Shown: positions 15,900 to 22,963 of the stretch, piece after piece | How positions within the stretch are numbered: position 1 is the stretch's first letter | Layout of the letters: each line of letters opens with the position of its first letter | Source: Sporichthyaceae bacterium | GTDB lineage: Bacteria > Actinomycetota > Actinomycetes > Sporichthyales > Sporichthyaceae | Length of the DNA: 38,924 bases | Assembly: GCA_036493475.1 (NCBI GenBank) | Contig: DASXPS010000138.1 | Coordinates: forward strand, 1-38,924 | Direction: 5' to 3' | The notes under the pieces: model-generated | What the model was told of the DNA's origin: nothing | The model's input: only the letters and a program-made list of their open reading frames with translations | Databases searched by the model: none | Position numbers and translations under genes: made by a program

Positions 15900-16220
15900 A
15901 TGCGGTGGTTACGTCGCAAGCAGCGACCGGGCACAACACGGCGCGCGGACCTGGTCGATCGCGACCACCTGGAGGCGTGGGCGGCCGCGCGGCGCGGCGT
16001 AGAGGCCTACCTGGAGCCACGCACCACGGTCACCGAGACCACGATGATGCTCATCGACGGCACCGGTGAGTGGACCCGACGCCGCGTGCCCAGCGCCGAG
16101 GTCGCCCGCGGCTTCGCCCAGCGTTTGGGCATCCCCTGCTACGAGGTCGCCGCCACCGGCTACCCGCAGCGCAAGCGGGATTACGACGCCCGCCGCGCCG
16201 CCGAGCAGAAGCGCTCCTAG
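15900..16220 (+). CDS. conserved hypothetical protein, 106 residues
   Basis: The product is small, soluble and highly charged (Arg-rich at both ends). It shows HLEAWAAARRGVEAYLEPRTTVTETTMMLIDGTGEWTRRRVPSAE followed by a helix and the segment GIPCYEVAATGYPQRKRDYD. It resembles a conserved actinobacterial family that sits between pepA and lpdA; no function is known. No ribosome binding site is evident, and a -10-like CATACT ends eight bases before the ATG, so the mRNA may be leaderless. Its stop codon overlaps the convergent pepA stop: both TAG codons are read from one CTAG at 16217-16220. Confidence 0.82.
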   Translation: MRWLRRKQRPGTTRRADLVDRDHLEAWAAARRGVEAYLEPRTTVTETTMMLIDGTGEWTRRRVPSAEVARGFAQRLGIPCYEVAATGYPQRKRDYDARRAAEQKRS

Positions 16221-17716
16221 CGCGAGGCCCAGTCCTCGGCCAGCGTGACCAGCGTGCGCACTGCGGCTCCGGTCCCGCCCTTGGGTGTGTAGCCGTACGG
16301 CTCGGACTCGTTGAATGCCGGGCCGGCGATGTCCAGGTGCGCCCAGTGCACGCCCTCGGCGACGAACTCCCGCAGGAAGATCCCGGCGGACAGCGCGCCG
16401 CCGAACCGCTCGCCGACGTTGGCGATGTCGGCCACCGCGGACTTCAGGCCCGAACGCAGTTCCTCCGGCAGCGGCATCGGCCACATCGATTCCCCGGACC
16501 GCTCCGCTGCGTCCTGCACGTGCGAGCGCAGGTTGTCGTTGTTGGCCATGATCGCCGTGGTGCGGTGACCCAGCGCGACCATGGCCGCGCCGGTCAATGT
16601 CGCCGCGTCGATCACCACGTCCGGGGAGTCCTCGCACGCCCTGGCCAACGCGTCGGCCAGGATGAGTCGGCCCTCCGCGTCGGTATTGAGCACCTCGACG
16701 GTCTTGCCGGAGTACATGGTCAGCACGTCCGAGGGCCGCTGCGCGGTGCCCGAGGGCATGTTCTCCGCCATCGGCGCCCAGCAGGTCACGTTGATCGGCA
16801 GCTTGAGTCGGGCGATGGCCCGGGTCGCGGTGATCACCGCGGCCGCCCCACCCATGTCGCACTTCATGGTGATCATCGCGTCGGGCGGCTTCAGGGAAAG
16901 ACCGCCGGAGTCGAAGGTGATGCCCTTGCCGACCAGTGCCAGGTGCCGCTTGGCCCGCGCGTGCCGCCAGGTCAGTTTCACCAACCGGGGAGGGCTGACC
17001 GAGCCCTGACCCACCGCGAGGATGCCGCCGTAGCCGCCCTTGCGCAGTGCCTTCTCATCGAAGACCTCGATCTCCAGCCCGCGCACCGCGGCCGCTTCGC
17101 CGGCCGCCGCGGCCAGGTCCGCCGGGCGCAGGTCGGAGGGGGGAGTGTTGACCAGATCGCGGGCCCGGCACACCGCTTCGGCCACCACCTCGGCGCGGTT
17201 GACCGCGGCTTTGGCAGCCGCGTCCTCGGCCAGGGTGGAGCACACGGTGATGGCCCCCACCGGAGCGGGCGGGGTGCCGTTGCTGCGGTAGCGCAGATAG
17301 GCGTACGCGCCGAGCAGTGCGCCCTCGGCCACCGCGCCGACCGCGGTGGCGTCCGCCGCGGGCAGGGCCAGGCCCACTGAACGCGAGCCGGCCACGGCCC
17401 GGGTGGCAGCACCGGCGGCACGGCGCAGTGCCTCGGAATCCCACGACCCGCGGGCGCCGGGTGCCGTGCCCAGGCCGACCGCCACGATCACCGCGGCCCG
17501 AACGCCGGACCCGCCGGGGAGCTTGACCACGCATTCGGCCTTGCCGTCGTGGCCCAGCGCGGTCAGCGTCGCGGCGAGCTTGCTGCCGGTCGCTGCCTCG
17601 ATCGCCTTGGCATTCTCGGTGAGCACCAGTCCGCGCGGGCCGGACGCGACGCCGACGACGACGGCGTCGGCCCGCAGTTCGGCAACGGAGGTGGTGCGCA
17701 GCGAGATCGTGGTCAC
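16217..17716 (-). CDS. pepA: leucyl aminopeptidase (M17)
   Basis: This cytosolic, hexameric dizinc enzyme removes N-terminal residues from peptides. The 499-residue product has a divergent N-terminal macro-like domain and an intact C-terminal catalytic domain. The active site shows Lys264 and Asp269 in VGKGITFDSGG, Asp287 in MKCDMGG, and Asp346, Glu348 and Arg350 in the signature NTDAEGRL. GTG at 17716 is chosen because a TAGGAC site lies about six bases upstream and the length is normal; the frame extends to 17776. It diverges from gcvT with 73 bases between starts and converges on the 106-residue gene at a shared CTAG. Confidence 0.96.
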   Translation of the reverse strand: MTTISLRTTSVAELRADAVVVGVASGPRGLVLTENAKAIEAATGSKLAATLTALGHDGKAECVVKLPGGSGVRAAVIVAVGLGTAPGARGSWDSEALRRAAGAATRAVAGSRSVGLALPAADATAVGAVAEGALLGAYAYLRYRSNGTPPAPVGAITVCSTLAEDAAAKAAVNRAEVVAEAVCRARDLVNTPPSDLRPADLAAAAGEAAAVRGLEIEVFDEKALRKGGYGGILAVGQGSVSPPRLVKLTWRHARAKRHLALVGKGITFDSGGLSLKPPDAMITMKCDMGGAAAVITATRAIARLKLPINVTCWAPMAENMPSGTAQRPSDVLTMYSGKTVEVLNTDAEGRLILADALARACEDSPDVVIDAATLTGAAMVALGHRTTAIMANNDNLRSHVQDAAERSGESMWPMPLPEELRSGLKSAVADIANVGERFGGALSAGIFLREFVAEGVHWAHLDIAGPAFNESEPYGYTPKGGTGAAVRTLVTLAEDWASR

Positions 17717-17776
17717 GACAGTCCTATCGGTTTCGGTGCCGGTGATGCGCCCGAGCCTAGTCCGCGCGGTGGCCAA

Positions 17777-17782
17777 TACAGT
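17777..17782 (+). promoter_or_regulatory. -10 box of a probable leaderless gcvT mRNA
   Basis: TACAGT matches the TANNNT consensus and ends seven bases before the gcvT GTG at 17790. No ribosome binding site is present. The spacing leaves no room for a glycine riboswitch, so gcvT is likely transcribed from its start codon. Confidence 0.5.
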
Positions 17783-17789
17783 CCCTGTC

Positions 17790-18890
17790 GTGAGTGAGCT
17801 GCGCCGTTCCCCGTTGCACGACCGTCACCGCGCCCTGGGCGCCAAGCTCGCCGATTTCGGTGGCTGGGAAATGCCCATCGATTACGCCGGCGCCCCGTCC
17901 AAGCTCGGGGTGGTGGCCGAACACACTGCCGTGCGAACTGACGTCGGGGTCTTCGACGTCAGCCACCTGGGCAAGGTGCGCGTCGCCGGCCGCGGCGCCG
18001 CGGCGTTCGTGGATTCCTGCCTGTCCAATGCGTTGGATCGGATCAAGCCCGGTCAGGCGCAGTACAGCTTGTGCTGTACCGAGGAGGGCGGCATCGTCGA
18101 CGACCTGATCGTGTACCTGCGCGACGCCGACGAGGTGCTGCTGGTGCCCAACGCGGCGAACAGCGCGGAGGTGGCCCGACGGTTGGCCGCGGCGGCGCCG
18201 GACGGCATCGCGGTGCAGGATCACCACACCGATTTCGCCGTGCTGGCAGTGCAGGGCCCGCGCAGTGACGCGGTGTTGACCGGCCTCGGACTGCCCACCG
18301 AGCACGACTACATGAGTTTCACCGATGCCCTCTGGCAAACCGCAACGATCAGTGTGTGCCGCAGTGGCTACACCGGCGAACTCGGCTACGAGCTGATCTG
18401 TCCCCGGGCCGACGCGAGCGCGCTGTGGGAGGCGTTGCTCGCCGCCGGCGTGGTGCCCTGCGGGCTCGGTGCACGGGACACGCTGCGCACCGAGATGGGT
18501 TATCCGCTGCACGGCCAGGACATCTCACGCTCCGTCAGTCCATTGGCGGCGAACCTGAGCTGGGCAATCGGCTGGGACAAGCCGGCGTTCTGGGGTCGCG
18601 AGGCGTTGCTCGCGGAGAAATCCGCAGGGCGCACCAGACGGCTGGTCGGGCTGCTGGGCACCGAACGCGGCATCCCGCGAGCACACATGACGGTGAGTCT
18701 GCAGGAGCGTGGCGCCGCGATCGGGGAGGTCACCTCGGGCACCTTCTCGCCGACCCGCAAGCTCGGCATCGGGCTGGCGCTGGTACCGGTCGATGTGGCA
18801 GCCGACGCCGAGTTGTGGGTGGACATTCGGGGCCGGGCGGCACCGTTCCGCGTCACCCGCCCGCCGTTCGTGCCGTCCCGGGTGCGCTGA
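17790..18890 (+). CDS. gcvT: aminomethyltransferase (glycine cleavage T protein)
   Basis: GcvT transfers the methylene group from aminomethyl-lipoyl GcvH to tetrahydrofolate, releasing ammonia. The 366-residue product is full length. It opens with SPLHDRHRALGAKLADFGGWEMPIDYAG and continues with FDVSHLGKVRVAG, NALDRIKPGQAQYSL, GGIVDDLIVYL, RSGYTGELGYEL, the folate-site segment LGARDTLRTEMGYPLHGQDI and the C-terminal GEVTSGTFSPT. The catalytic Asp of the D-V-S-H region is present. The GTG at 17790 is chosen because it begins the homologous region and follows a -10 box by seven bases. No gcvH or gcvP is in the window; the genes nearby supply E3 (lpdA) and lipoylation (lipAB). Confidence 0.96.
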   Translation: MSELRRSPLHDRHRALGAKLADFGGWEMPIDYAGAPSKLGVVAEHTAVRTDVGVFDVSHLGKVRVAGRGAAAFVDSCLSNALDRIKPGQAQYSLCCTEEGGIVDDLIVYLRDADEVLLVPNAANSAEVARRLAAAAPDGIAVQDHHTDFAVLAVQGPRSDAVLTGLGLPTEHDYMSFTDALWQTATISVCRSGYTGELGYELICPRADASALWEALLAAGVVPCGLGARDTLRTEMGYPLHGQDISRSVSPLAANLSWAIGWDKPAFWGREALLAEKSAGRTRRLVGLLGTERGIPRAHMTVSLQERGAAIGEVTSGTFSPTRKLGIGLALVPVDVAADAELWVDIRGRAAPFRVTRPPFVPSRVR

Positions 18891-18900
18891 GCCTGATTTG

Positions 18901-18917
18901 CCTGACGCCACGTCAGG
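18901..18917. terminator. bidirectional terminator between gcvT and cobS
   Basis: CCTGACG-CCA-CGTCAGG is a perfect 7-bp stem with a 3-base loop, located ten bases after the gcvT stop and overlapping the cobS stop. As the genes converge here, it can serve both. Confidence 0.65.
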
Positions 18918-19716
18918 TCGTACTGAGCACCACCAGCGTGACCGTGGTCGCGGTCTCCACCAGGGCCCCGAGCACGTCCCCGGTGATGCCGCCGAAGCGA
19001 CTGCGACAGCGGCGCAACAACACCTCGGCCGCGGCCGCGGCCAGCAACACGGCGAGCAGGCTGCGACCGAGGCCGAAATCCGCGGCCCAGCCGACGCCAA
19101 CAATCACGATCGCGACGGCCGAGGACACACCGATCGCCGCCGGCCACGGCACGGTGTTCGCGACCATGGCGCCCAGACCGTCCGCGCGCGCGGCGGGGAC
19201 GCCGCGTCGACAGGCCGGGGGCAAGGTGGCCCGCCCCGCCGCGCAGACCAATACCGCGGCCAGGATCACCCGGTGGTCGTCCCAGCGGGCCGCGATCGTG
19301 CCCAGCGCGGCGGCCTGCGCGAGCAGCACCAGCACCAGGGTGATCACGCCGAACGGGCCGATGTCGGAGTTCCGCATGACAGCCAGCGCACGCTGCGGAT
19401 CGCGGCCGCTGCCGAATCCGTCGGCGGTGTCCGCCAACCCATCCAGGTGCAACCCGCGGGTGAGCAGGGCCAGCACGCCGATCGCGATCGCCGCGGCGAG
19501 CAACGGCGAGGTGTCCGCGTGCACCAGGAGCACCACGACCACGCCGACCAGTGCGCCCAGTCCGGCGCCGATGGCCGGTGCCCACAGCATCGCCGCGGCC
19601 GCGGTGCGCCGATCCGCGCGCACCGTGCCCACCGGCAGCACGGTCAGCGTGGACAGCCCCAGCGCGAGGCCGTCCGCGGCCACTCCCTGCGGGCGGTCCG
19701 TCGCCGCTGAACTCAC
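18913..19716 (-). CDS. cobS: adenosylcobinamide-GDP ribazoletransferase (cobalamin synthase)
   Basis: CobS is the membrane enzyme that joins adenosylcobinamide-GDP and alpha-ribazole to give adenosylcobalamin (or its phosphate). The 267-residue product has about six hydrophobic segments and the family motif LHLDGLADTADGFGSGRDPQRALAVMRNSDIGPFG, with its Asp residues intact. The C-terminal RSRFGGITGDVLGA motif is also present. The GTG start at 19716 overlaps the cobU stop as GTGA. The longer open frame upstream is only the antisense reading of cobU. The partner cobT is not in the window. Confidence 0.95.
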   Translation of the reverse strand: MSSAATDRPQGVAADGLALGLSTLTVLPVGTVRADRRTAAAAMLWAPAIGAGLGALVGVVVVLLVHADTSPLLAAAIAIGVLALLTRGLHLDGLADTADGFGSGRDPQRALAVMRNSDIGPFGVITLVLVLLAQAAALGTIAARWDDHRVILAAVLVCAAGRATLPPACRRGVPAARADGLGAMVANTVPWPAAIGVSSAVAIVIVGVGWAADFGLGRSLLAVLLAAAAAEVLLRRCRSRFGGITGDVLGALVETATTVTLVVLSTT

Positions 19717-20279
19717 GGCGGGTCCAGTGGCAGCAGTCGGCCTGCGACCACCAGGGCAACCTCGTCCGATGCGGCCGCCATCGCGATGTTCAACCGGCCG
19801 AGTTCGTCGCGGAACCGCCGACCGGATGTCTCGGCGGGTACCACGCCCATGCCGACCTCGTTGCTCACCGCGATCACGTACCCGGGTGCGGCCCGCCAGG
19901 CCGCGACCAACTCCAACACCCGGGTGTCCAACGCCGCGCGCGCCCAGCCGGTGCGCCAGGCGGCTTCGTCGACTTCCCAGACGCCGATTTCGTCCATCGC
20001 CCGGGTCAACCACAACCCGAGGCAATCGATCAGCACCACCCCGGTGTCGTTGGCCAGGTGCAAAATCGGGTCCGCGGTCTCCACCGTGCGCCAGTGCGCG
20101 GGGCGCCGGGCGCGGTGCGCGGTCAGCCTGTTCGTCCACTCGGGGTCATCAGCGCGGGACGGCGCGGTAGCCACGTACACCACCGGCTCGCCCTTGGCGA
20201 TTTTGGCCGCGCGGGCCTCCGCGGCCTCGGACTTGCCACACCGGGCACCGCCCAGCAGGAGCACGCGTCGAGACTTCAC
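19713..20279 (-). CDS. cobU: adenosylcobinamide kinase/guanylyltransferase
   Basis: CobU phosphorylates adenosylcobinamide and then adds GMP, preparing the substrate of CobS. The 188 residues include the P-loop GGARCGKSEAAE, the YVATAP segment, the HRARRPAHWRTVE motif carrying the guanylylated His, LIDCLGLWLT and VSNEVGMGVVP. Each is typical of the bifunctional enzyme. The start is GTG at 20279. Only 50 bases separate it from the divergent 69-residue gene, too few for a cobalamin riboswitch. It forms a two-gene operon with cobS. Confidence 0.95.
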   Translation of the reverse strand: MKSRRVLLLGGARCGKSEAAEARAAKIAKGEPVVYVATAPSRADDPEWTNRLTAHRARRPAHWRTVETADPILHLANDTGVVLIDCLGLWLTRAMDEIGVWEVDEAAWRTGWARAALDTRVLELVAAWRAAPGYVIAVSNEVGMGVVPAETSGRRFRDELGRLNIAMAAASDEVALVVAGRLLPLDPP

Positions 20280-20330
20280 GAGCCACTAGCCTGCACCGAA
20301 GGGTGAAGCGAGCGGACCAGGGGTGTACAG

Positions 20331-20540
20331 ATGGCGTGGAGCTGGCGTTACGAACGGTCCGACGGCACCGAGGTGCTCCCGGTCGCGGGCACCGTCCCGC
20401 AGTTCCCGACCCAGGCCGACGCGGAGAGCTGGGTGGGGGAGGTATGGCGGGAATTGCTCGACCAGGGCGTGGACGGGGTGACGCTGTTGGAGAACGGCAC
20501 CAAGATCTACGGCCCGATGTCGCTGCACCCTGCTGAATAG
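20331..20540 (+). CDS. conserved hypothetical protein, 69 residues
   Basis: The product starts MAWSWRYERSDGTEVLP and continues with QADAESWVGEVWRELLDQGVDGVTLLENGTKIYGPMSL, a compact alpha/beta pattern without membrane or signal segments. Similar small proteins occur in actinobacteria near pspA, but no function is known. The ATG has a weak GGGG site at about 20321-20324, and a TAGCCT box at 20287-20292 may be its -10. It converges on the DUF3043 gene. Confidence 0.8.
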   Translation: MAWSWRYERSDGTEVLPVAGTVPQFPTQADAESWVGEVWRELLDQGVDGVTLLENGTKIYGPMSLHPAE

Positions 20541-20571
20541 GCCGGCCGCTGACTAGGCCCCGCCGCGGGAC

Positions 20572-21141
20572 TCAGGGTTTCTGGCCCCGTTTCACCTGCG
20601 GCTTCGGGGTGCGCATCCGCCGGACCAGCATCGCCCGCATGATCGCGTAGCGGAGATCGCCGGCGCGCGAATCCTCCGGGAAACGCCGGCTCAGCAGCCG
20701 GCGCAGCGCGATCGACCAGATGATCGTGTCGACGATGATCAGCGCCACCACCAGCATCCAAATGGCCACCGATGCGGCCTGGGCGCTCTTCGAGGCGCCG
20801 AACAGGCCCAGCAGGAGGATCACGACCGCGCAGGGCAGGAACGCCTCCGCCACGGTGAACTTGGCGTCGATCCAGTCCCGGATGAACCGACGGCGCGGAC
20901 CGCTGTCGCGCGGCTGTAGATAGCGATCGTCGCCGCGCATCATGCCCTCGTGCTGCTTGCGGCGGGCCTCCGTGCGCTTCTCGCGGTCGAACTTCGCGCG
21001 CGCCTTGGGGTCCCGCGGGCCCTTCACCCGCGCACGCCGCTCCTGCTCCGCGTCCCGGCGTTTGGGCGTGGCGCGACCCTTGCCGACGGTTGCCTCGACC
21101 GGCTCGCTGACCTCTGCGGACTTGCCACGGCGGGAGAACAC
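20572..21141 (-). CDS. DUF3043 family membrane protein
   Basis: The 189-residue product has a long, very basic N-terminal half (KGRATPKRRDAEQERR and further Lys/Arg clusters), the segment GDDRYLQPRDSGPRRRFIRDWID, two membrane helices (about 107-128 and 134-158), and a basic C-terminal tail ending KRGQKP. This architecture is that of DUF3043, a family of unknown function common next to pspA in actinobacteria. GTG at 21141 is the likely start, since the homologous FSRRGK follows; the frame runs on to 22821 only because the strand opposite two other genes is open. It diverges from pspA with 24 bases between start codons, so the pair may respond together to membrane stress. Confidence 0.88.
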   Translation of the reverse strand: MFSRRGKSAEVSEPVEATVGKGRATPKRRDAEQERRARVKGPRDPKARAKFDREKRTEARRKQHEGMMRGDDRYLQPRDSGPRRRFIRDWIDAKFTVAEAFLPCAVVILLLGLFGASKSAQAASVAIWMLVVALIIVDTIIWSIALRRLLSRRFPEDSRAGDLRYAIMRAMLVRRMRTPKPQVKRGQKP

Positions 21142-21151
21142 CTGCTCAGCG

Positions 21152-21157
21152 TAGGGT
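21152..21157 (+). promoter_or_regulatory. -10 box of a probable leaderless pspA mRNA
   Basis: TAGGGT fits TANNNT and ends eight bases before the pspA ATG at 21166. The 24-base intergenic space has no ribosome binding site for pspA. Confidence 0.45.
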
Positions 21158-21165
21158 GACCCGTC

Positions 21166-21900
21166 ATGAGCTTGTTCAAGCGGATGGCGCTCATCTTCAA
21201 GTCCAAGGCGAGCAAGGCGTTGGACCGGGCCGAGGACCCGCGCGAAGTCCTCGACTACAGCTATGCCAAGCAGCAGGAGATGCTGACGAAGGTACGGCGG
21301 GCGGTGGCCGAGGTGGCCACCTCGCGCAAGCGCCTGGAGTTGCAGCAGACCCAAATGGGCGGGCAGGGCGAAAAGCTCACCGAGCAGGCCCGCCAGGCGT
21401 TGTCCATGGGCCGGGAGGATCTGGCCCGAGAGGCATTGACCCGCCGCGCCGCGCTGGAGCAACAGGCCACCGACCTGGGCACGCAGCACGCCGAGTTGGC
21501 CGAGCAGGAGGAGAAGCTCGCGCTGGCCGCGCAGCGGCTGCAGGCCAAGGTGGACGCGCTGCGGACGAAGAAGGAGACCATCAAGGCCTCCTACACCGCC
21601 GCGCAGGCGCAGACCAGGGTCAACGAGGCGTTCGCGGGCCTGTCCGACGAGATGGGCGACATCGGCCTGGCCGTGCAACGGGCCGAGGACAAGACCGCGC
21701 AGCTGCAGGCCCGGGCGGGGGCGATCGACGAACTGATCGCGTCCGGGGCGTTGGATGACGCGTCGGGCACCTCGAAGGACTCGCTGACCGCCGAGTTGGA
21801 GCGACTGTCCGCGGACAGCGACGTGGACTCGGAACTGACCAAGCTCAAGTCCGAACTCGGGGCCGCGCCGGCGCCGAAGGAGTTGGAGGACGGTTCGTGA
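21166..21900 (+). CDS. pspA: PspA/IM30 family envelope-stress protein
   Basis: The 244-residue product is almost wholly alpha-helical coiled coil, as in PspA and Vipp1, which polymerise on damaged membranes. The N-terminal amphipathic helix MSLFKRMALIFKSKASKALDR is followed by the family motif DPREVLDYSYAKQQEML, then long Lys/Glu/Gln-rich helices and a variable acidic tail (KLKSELGAAPAPKELEDGS). It sits head-to-head with the DUF3043 membrane gene and 20 bases before the SIS-domain gene, with which it may be co-transcribed. Confidence 0.94.
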   Translation: MSLFKRMALIFKSKASKALDRAEDPREVLDYSYAKQQEMLTKVRRAVAEVATSRKRLELQQTQMGGQGEKLTEQARQALSMGREDLAREALTRRAALEQQATDLGTQHAELAEQEEKLALAAQRLQAKVDALRTKKETIKASYTAAQAQTRVNEAFAGLSDEMGDIGLAVQRAEDKTAQLQARAGAIDELIASGALDDASGTSKDSLTAELERLSADSDVDSELTKLKSELGAAPAPKELEDGS

Positions 21901-21919
21901 ACCGCCGGATCGCCGGCTG

Positions 21920-22960
21920 ATGGCCGCCGAGGAATTCGACGACACCGCCCTCGACGATCCGGATGCGCTGGCCCGCGCGGACGCGGCGTTGCGCCATCTG
22001 GCCGAGGCCGGGTCCCGGGTACGCCATGAGGTGAACGCCTCGCGGGAGGCGATGGCTGTGCTGGTCGGGGCGCCGCGCCCGCGTGCTGTGGTGGCCGCCG
22101 GGGCCGATGCCCGCTTGCTGCGCGCCGTGCTGGAGCCCTGGTGCCCGGTGCCGTTCGTGGCCTGGCCCGGGCCGAGCCTGCCCGGCTGGGCCGGGGCGTT
22201 GGACCTGGTGGTGGTCATCGCGCCGGGGGCGCACAGCCCGGAGGCCGCCTCCGCCGCCGCCGAGGCAGTGCGCCGCGGCTGCGGACTGCTGGTCGCCGCA
22301 CCGGCGTCCTCGCCGCTCGCCGAGGCCTCCGCCTCCCGCTCCACGGTGCTGCTGCCGACCCAGACCCCCGACGTGCTGGCCGTCGCCGTGGTGGCGCTGC
22401 AGTCGCTGCACACGTTGGGGTTGGGCCCGGAGGTGGACGCCGAGGAGGTCGCCGCCGCGCTGGTGAACACCGCGCTGCAGTGTGGCCCGCGCAGTGATCT
22501 GAGCGGCAATCCGGCCAAGGACATTGCGATGCTGCTGGCCGAGGCCACTCCGCTGGTCTGGGGTGGATCGGTGCTGGCCGCGCGCGCCGGACGCCGCTTC
22601 GCTGAGGCGTTGCGCAAGGCCAGCGGTCGCGCCGCGCTGGCCGCGGACGCCCAACATCTGCTTCCGCTGCTGACCGCGGCCCCGCAGAGGGACATCTTCG
22701 CCGATCCGTTCGACTCCGGCCGCGTCGAGCGCCGCCCGGTCCTGCTGGTGCTCGACGACGGCGCCGAGGACCCGGCCATCCGCATCCGGCGCAGTCGACT
22801 GCTCGCCCAGGCCGAGTCCAACGGCGTGCGGTACCGGGTGCTCGACCACCACGAGGGTGGGCCGGTCAGCCGCTATGCGGCGCTGCACGCGATGGGTCAG
22901 TACGTCGCGTTGTACCTGGGGCTCGGGCTGGGTCGCCTGGCCGAGCCCAGCAAGGCCTGA
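21920..22960 (+). CDS. SIS-domain phosphosugar isomerase-like protein
   Basis: The 346-residue product resembles actinobacterial proteins related to the bifunctional phosphoglucose/phosphomannose isomerases. The N-terminus FDDTALDDPDALARADAALRHLAEAGSRVR is family-typical, a SIS fold spans about 50-180, and the C-terminal isomerase-type domain includes NPAKDIAMLLAEATPLVWGG and the end MGQYVALYLGLGLG. The SIS active-site Ser/Thr loop is not clear, so activity is uncertain. In other actinomycetes I recall this gene beside manA/manB; here it follows pspA by 20 bases. The ATG has only a weak site. The stop is three bases from the convergent PBP stop. Confidence 0.8.
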   Translation: MAAEEFDDTALDDPDALARADAALRHLAEAGSRVRHEVNASREAMAVLVGAPRPRAVVAAGADARLLRAVLEPWCPVPFVAWPGPSLPGWAGALDLVVVIAPGAHSPEAASAAAEAVRRGCGLLVAAPASSPLAEASASRSTVLLPTQTPDVLAVAVVALQSLHTLGLGPEVDAEEVAAALVNTALQCGPRSDLSGNPAKDIAMLLAEATPLVWGGSVLAARAGRRFAEALRKASGRAALAADAQHLLPLLTAAPQRDIFADPFDSGRVERRPVLLVLDDGAEDPAIRIRRSRLLAQAESNGVRYRVLDHHEGGPVSRYAALHAMGQYVALYLGLGLGRLAEPSKA

Positions 22961-22963
22961 CGG

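Noticed and set aside
17717-17789. Glycine riboswitch before gcvT
   Set aside because: The space is 73 bases and a -10 box ends seven bases before the start codon, leaving no leader.
20280-20330. Cobalamin riboswitch before cobU
   Set aside because: Only 50 bases separate cobU from the divergent gene, too short for the element, and no B12-box is seen.
20572-22821. 749-codon open frame on the minus strand extending the DUF3043 gene
   Set aside because: Only the last 189 codons look like a protein; the rest is antisense to pspA and the SIS gene and has low-complexity Ser/Ala/Arg composition.
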